From: an uncultured Alcanivoracaceae bacterium
GTDB taxonomy: Bacteria > Pseudomonadota > Gammaproteobacteria > Pseudomonadales > Alcanivoracaceae
Reading direction: 5' to 3'
DNA length: 10,066 bases
Assembly (NCBI GenBank): GCA_937943665.1
Contig: CALEAR010000006.1
Location: 1-10,066 of the forward strand
In this document: one piece after another, positions 7,358 through 10,066 of the stretch
Numbering within the stretch: position 1 is the first letter of the stretch
Layout: every line of letters begins with the position of its first letter
The notes under the pieces: model-generated
The model's database searches: none
The model's input: the letters and a program-made list of their open reading frames with translations, nothing else
What the model was told of the DNA's origin: nothing
Made by a program: the position numbers and the translations under genes

Positions 7358-7394
7358 ATAAAAAACCGGCCCCAACCACGTTGGAGCCGGTTTT
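7358..7394 (-). terminator. Rho-independent terminator of the symporter operon
   Basis: On the minus strand an imperfect stem (GCCGG and GTTGG blocks from 7380-7390 pairing with CCAAC and CCGGC from 7366-7376, one mismatch, 3-nt loop) is followed by a T-rich tail (7358-7365). It lies 17 nt past the stop of the small membrane protein gene. The stem is also flanked by TTTT on the + side, but nothing is transcribed from that side. Confidence 0.9.
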
Positions 7395-7411
7395 GTTACA
7401 GTGCCTTTGGA

Positions 7412-7549
7412 TTATACGAGGTCTTCGTTATTCTCCTTCGCCGCCTTGGCATCTTTCCAAACTGCACGGCAAATGTACACTAACACCCCTAAGGTGAGTG
7501 CAGGCCACATTAAAATATAAAATGCATAAAATGCTGTTTTGGCATCCAT
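7412..7549 (-). CDS. Small one-helix membrane protein, putative symporter small subunit
   Basis: 45 residues. It has a single membrane helix at about 7-28 (FYILMWPALTLGVLVYICRA), with a Trp-Pro in the middle, then a short charged tail (VWKDAKAAKENNEDLV). The layout resembles the tiny proteins often annotated as putative transporter small subunit beside sodium:solute symporter genes. Its function is not known from experiment as far as can be recalled; stabilising or regulating the symporter is inferred. AAGGAG (7556-7561) lies 6 nt before the ATG and overlaps the symporter stop codon, so translation is probably coupled. The open frame runs 19 codons further upstream (to 7606) inside the symporter gene, but that start has no ribosome-binding site and would add a charged extension. 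It is the last gene of its operon. Confidence 0.82.
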   Translation of the reverse strand: MDAKTAFYAFYILMWPALTLGVLVYICRAVWKDAKAAKENNEDLV

Positions 7550-7559
7550 TTGCTTCTCC

Positions 7560-9191
7560 TTAACTATCGTAACTTTGTACTTCTTCACCAATGGAGCGGA
7601 AATCAAAACGCTCCTCTGTGCTCAACAGGCTCATAACAGTGCACACAATGGTGCTCACGCCAAAGGCTGTTAGCGAAGCAAGAAGCACTGTGTATTCACG
7701 CATAAAATCGATGCTCACATAGAGGCCAAAAATACCACCCACAATGGCCACAAGCACTCCCATGCGCACACCTAGGAAACCAAAGGCCATTAGCCCCACT
7801 ACCACGGCACCACCAATGGCGCCAATAATTTCAAAGGCATAAGCCGTGATTCCTGTCATGGGCACCAACTCAAAACGCACCACGCAGAAGAGAATCATGG
7901 CAATCACCACAGACCAGGTGAAAGCAGCGTTGGTGACCTTGTCCCAAAACACGCTCGCAATCACAGGGAATACGATGGTGCCCCACAGTGCACCCACAAA
8001 CACCAGCATCACCAAAATATCCAGCTTAAAGCTAGCGAAAACAATACCCACCATGGTGGCCACTATCATGGTAATGCGGCCAATAAGCAGCATGCGCTCT
8101 GGGTTGGGGTTATCCTTAGCAATGTTCTTACCGTATACATCCGCCATTACAATGGCTGATAGCGCACAAAGGTCAGAATCCGCTGTGGAAGAAAGCGATC
8201 CAATCACCAAAATAAAGAATAAGGCCACCATAATTGGGGAAAGATAAGTGGAAACCACTTGTGGAATCAGGTTGTTCGTATCCCCATCCACGGGCTGGAT
8301 GCCAGCAGCCAAGGCTAGTAAACCAATCATCCCTAATCCAATAACAATGGCACCGTAACCTAAAGTGGCAGTGATAAAGGTGGGCTTAATATGTGCTTCA
8401 TCCACCGCAAACAAGCGCTGAGAAATGGTTTGGTTACCAATGGCGTAAGCTAGCACCGCAAAGAAATAAGGTGCTCCCTGTTCTAAAATGGCTTCACGGG
8501 AGAAGAAGTTCTGCTGTTCGCTGGTTAAGCTCCCTAAACCGGACACAAAGGTTTCTGGCCCGCCCATGGCAAACAACACCGCCGGAATAATAATCACAGC
8601 CACTGCCATTAATGCCACTAGCTGAGCAAAATCAGTGAACACAGCGGCGCGGAAGCCCGACCACAAGGTATAGCTCAGCACCCCCACCCCCGCGATGATT
8701 ACACCGGTTTGGAAGGATAAAGGGGATAACACCGCCACCAAGGCACCGGCAGCAGTAAAGTTCACCATTAAACTAATGGTGCTCCCTAAAATATTCGAAA
8801 CCGCCAAAATAAGCTGGCTGGAAGAGCCATGACGCGCATGGATCAACTCGCCCAAGGTGTGCGCCTTAGGAGCAAGCTTACGGAAGCGCTGTCCAAAGGG
8901 GTAAATAAACAAAATCATTAAGGCACCCCAGAGCCCATAATGCAAAGGCCCCGACACACCGTATTTATAACCTGAGGTGGCAGCCGCATAGAAAGAAGCC
9001 GCCCAAATCCAAGTGGCTGTCATACTGGAAGAGGCAAAACCAATGCCTAAGCGTTCGTTTGCCACCATGTAAGCATCCGTGTTTTCTTCTTCCTTACGGA
9101 TCAGCTTGGTCATGAGGTAAGTACCGCCGTAAAACACGGCTAGCATAATCAACACCACAGGGGTGGAAAATTGATAAAACTCCATATCCAT
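7560..9191 (-). CDS. DUR3-like sodium:solute symporter (SSS family)
   Basis: 543 residues with about 13 membrane helices. SSS proteins use the sodium or proton gradient to import small solutes across the inner membrane. The family Na2-site segment is seen at 332-340 (SLSSTADSD), and the SSS helix pattern YTLWSGFRAAVFTDFAQ at 174-190. The stretches ATWIWAASF (59-67), YKYGVSGPLHYG (75-86) and APKAHTLGELIHARHG (107-122) match the DUR3 urea/polyamine branch (WTWAA, YGVSGPFWY, APNAHTFLEVIRARYG), so urea or a related polar nitrogen compound is a reasonable guess; no urease or nitrogen genes are in the window to support it. The ATG at 9189 is preceded by a weak GAGAAGAG; a second ATG two codons later is equally possible. 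The small membrane protein gene begins 10 nt after its stop. The leader is long, possibly over 200 nt. Confidence 0.88.
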   Translation of the reverse strand: MDMEFYQFSTPVVLIMLAVFYGGTYLMTKLIRKEEENTDAYMVANERLGIGFASSSMTATWIWAASFYAAATSGYKYGVSGPLHYGLWGALMILFIYPFGQRFRKLAPKAHTLGELIHARHGSSSQLILAVSNILGSTISLMVNFTAAGALVAVLSPLSFQTGVIIAGVGVLSYTLWSGFRAAVFTDFAQLVALMAVAVIIIPAVLFAMGGPETFVSGLGSLTSEQQNFFSREAILEQGAPYFFAVLAYAIGNQTISQRLFAVDEAHIKPTFITATLGYGAIVIGLGMIGLLALAAGIQPVDGDTNNLIPQVVSTYLSPIMVALFFILVIGSLSSTADSDLCALSAIVMADVYGKNIAKDNPNPERMLLIGRITMIVATMVGIVFASFKLDILVMLVFVGALWGTIVFPVIASVFWDKVTNAAFTWSVVIAMILFCVVRFELVPMTGITAYAFEIIGAIGGAVVVGLMAFGFLGVRMGVLVAIVGGIFGLYVSIDFMREYTVLLASLTAFGVSTIVCTVMSLLSTEERFDFRSIGEEVQSYDS

Positions 9192-9276
9192 AACTCTTCT
9201 CTTTTTTTCAAATAAAAAAGCTCCGCCTACCCGCTTTTCAGGGGCAGTCCACAGTTAAAAAAGTAGCGAAGGGAAC

Positions 9277-9360
9277 TTAAGTGGGACGAAAGATGCTATG
9301 GGTGGAATAAAGGGATGGGATCATTATTGGCGCTTCGGCATCAGCCGTGACAGGGCGCAT
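9277..9360 (-). CDS. Possible 27-residue leader ORF upstream of the symporter
   Basis: This is a short ORF beginning MRPVTADAEAPIMIPS and ending in HSIFRPT. It is supported by GGAGG at 9370-9374, 9 nt before the ATG and a better ribosome-binding site than that of the symporter gene itself. Its stop is 85 nt before the symporter start. The peptide has no signal sequence, membrane helix or obvious amino-acid run of the kind used in attenuation leaders. It could be a regulatory upstream ORF, a real small protein, or a chance ORF; no homologue is recognised. A short ORF of this length needs conservation evidence before it is trusted. Confidence 0.3.
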   Translation of the reverse strand: MRPVTADAEAPIMIPSLYSTHSIFRPT

Positions 9361-9435
9361 AAAAAAGTTCCTCCGTTAAGTTCAAAAAAACATAACCCTC
9401 TGATTTCATTGGGCTTCTGATTTTTGCGAAGCATA

Positions 9436-9465
9436 ACCATAGCCAAACCGAATAAGAATTGCCAA
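9436..9465 (-). promoter_or_regulatory. Candidate sigma-70 promoter of the symporter operon
   Basis: On the minus strand, TTGGCA (9460-9465, five of six to consensus) is followed after 18 nt by TATGGT (9436-9441, four of six). It would start transcription near 9429, giving about 70 nt to the small ORF and about 240 nt to the symporter. It begins just beyond the T-tract of the OmpA terminator. Confidence 0.35.
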
Positions 9466-9472
9466 TTTAGGT

Positions 9473-9505
9473 AAAAAAAGCGCTGAGCCTAAGCCCAGCG
9501 CTTTT
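9473..9505 (-). terminator. Rho-independent terminator of the OmpA-family gene
   Basis: On the minus strand, AAAAGCGCTG (9496-9505 complement) pairs with CAGCGCTTTT (9476-9485 complement), with two further G-C pairs inside after a mismatch, and a run of seven T follows (9473-9479). It lies 15 nt past the stop codon. Confidence 0.9.
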
Positions 9506-9520
9506 GCTCTCTAGAAGGGT

Positions 9521-10066
9521 TTATTCATCTATTCTGCGTATTTCGATGCGACGGTTCTGTTCACGCCCTTGCGCAGTGTTATTGGGGGCTACAGGCTCAC
9601 TGGCGCCATAACCTTTTGTTGTTAATCGGCTTGCTTCCACACCTTGTCCGACAAGATACTGCTTCACCGCCTCTGCACGCTCCTTAGAAAGCCGCTGATT
9701 CAGGGAATCCGGCCCTGTGGAATCCGTATGACCAGCGATTTCAGCCCGAATATGAGAGTGATACTGTAAACGTTCAGCTACCTCATTTAACACAGTTCTT
9801 GCATTGGCAGTGAGCTTGGCAGAACCCACTTCAAAGTTAACACCATGAAGCACCTCCGAGGCCTTTACCTCTGCTGGTTTCTCTACCACCACTTCACGCT
9901 CCACCACCACCTCACGAACCTCGGTAATCACCTTTTCTTCCTTCCTCACCTGAGTTTTACCCACAGGCACAGAAATACCTAGGTGAAACCGTGCGTCCCC
10001 ATAGGGCTCATGGCCTATGCCATCATCGGCAAACTCATGGTGGTAACGAGCATCGGCACGCAGACG
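9521..10066 (-). CDS. OmpA-family outer-membrane protein, 3' part
   Basis: The frame is open to the window end, so only the last 181 codons are seen. The first visible part (RLRADARYHHEFADDGIG, later HLGISVPVG) looks like the final strands of an N-terminal OmpA beta-barrel. A charged linker follows, with a tandem REVVVE repeat encoded by two similar 18-bp units (9883-9900, 9901-9918). The C-terminal OmpA domain, which binds peptidoglycan, begins near VNFEVGSAKL and contains the core AGHTDSTGPDSLNQRLSKER with the conserved Asp and Arg contacts and the NxxLSxxRAxxV pattern, then KGYGASEPVAPN and the terminal REQNRRIEI. It anchors the outer membrane to the cell wall. A GTG at 9968-9970 could pass for a start, but barrel sequence continues upstream of it. 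It ends at its own terminator. Confidence 0.92.
   Translation of the reverse strand, partial: RLRADARYHHEFADDGIGHEPYGDARFHLGISVPVGKTQVRKEEKVITEVREVVVEREVVVEKPAEVKASEVLHGVNFEVGSAKLTANARTVLNEVAERLQYHSHIRAEIAGHTDSTGPDSLNQRLSKERAEAVKQYLVGQGVEASRLTTKGYGASEPVAPNNTAQGREQNRRIEIRRIDE
9883..9918. repeat. Two tandem 18-bp units in the OmpA linker
   Basis: Units 9883-9900 and 9901-9918 match at 14 of 18 positions by eye and encode a repeated REVVVE-type hexapeptide in the hinge between the barrel and the peptidoglycan-binding domain. Such linkers vary in length between strains. Confidence 0.6.

Larger units (their letters stand above)
9192..9472. other. Intergenic leader region upstream of the symporter operon
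   Basis: No full-size gene lies here. Read on the minus strand, the region holds a candidate promoter, a possible 27-codon ORF with a strong ribosome-binding site, and, just before the symporter, a weak hairpin (stem 9227-9232 with 9242-9247, one G-U pair) followed after 7 nt by a run of six T (9214-9219). No known riboswitch class was recognised. Confidence 0.55.

Noticed and set aside
7550..7606. Longer small membrane protein starting at 7606 inside the symporter gene
   Set aside because: No ribosome-binding site; the internal ATG at 7549 has AAGGAG 6 nt upstream and gives a clean one-helix protein.

Overview
The window looks like chromosomal DNA of a Gram-negative gammaproteobacterium, probably a marine heterotroph. 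That placement is inferred from the gene set: EttA, a periplasmic di-haem peroxidase, FadL- and OmpA-type outer-membrane proteins, an outer-membrane lipoprotein and a sodium-coupled symporter. Base composition is moderate and even. No tRNA, rRNA, CRISPR array, insertion sequence or prophage gene was seen.

Layout: (1) positions 3-692, + strand, the 3' part of ettA, a ribosome-associated ABC-F ATPase cut by the window edge. It converges on (2) a di-haem cytochrome c peroxidase (743-1798, -), and a bidirectional terminator lies between them. (3) A half-size EamA/DMT-type membrane protein (1966-2397, -) has its own promoter just downstream of the next operon's terminator. (4) A two-gene operon (5697-7061 then 2513-5686, both -) encodes a FadL-type outer-membrane transporter followed 10 nt later by a 1057-residue lipoprotein with Ig-like domains. 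(5) A 350-bp AT-rich gap carries the operon's regulatory region with two pairs of short direct repeats. (6) A second two-gene operon (7560-9191 then 7412-7549, -) encodes a DUR3-like sodium:solute symporter and a 45-residue one-helix membrane protein, with a strong terminator. (7) A 329-bp gap upstream of the symporter contains a possible 27-codon leader ORF with a good ribosome-binding site. (8) An OmpA-family protein (9521 to the window end, -) is cut at its N-terminus.

How they fit together: apart from ettA, almost everything acts in the cell envelope. FadL plus the lipoprotein plausibly form an outer-membrane uptake module for hydrophobic compounds. The symporter plus its small partner form an inner-membrane uptake module for a small polar solute, and the peroxidase removes hydrogen peroxide in the periplasm. 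The least described elements are the Ig-like lipoprotein, which is built as an internal duplication with paired cysteines and no visible catalytic motif, and the tiny symporter partner with the candidate leader ORF upstream. ORF limits and motifs were read directly; family assignments come from recognised motifs, without a database search.
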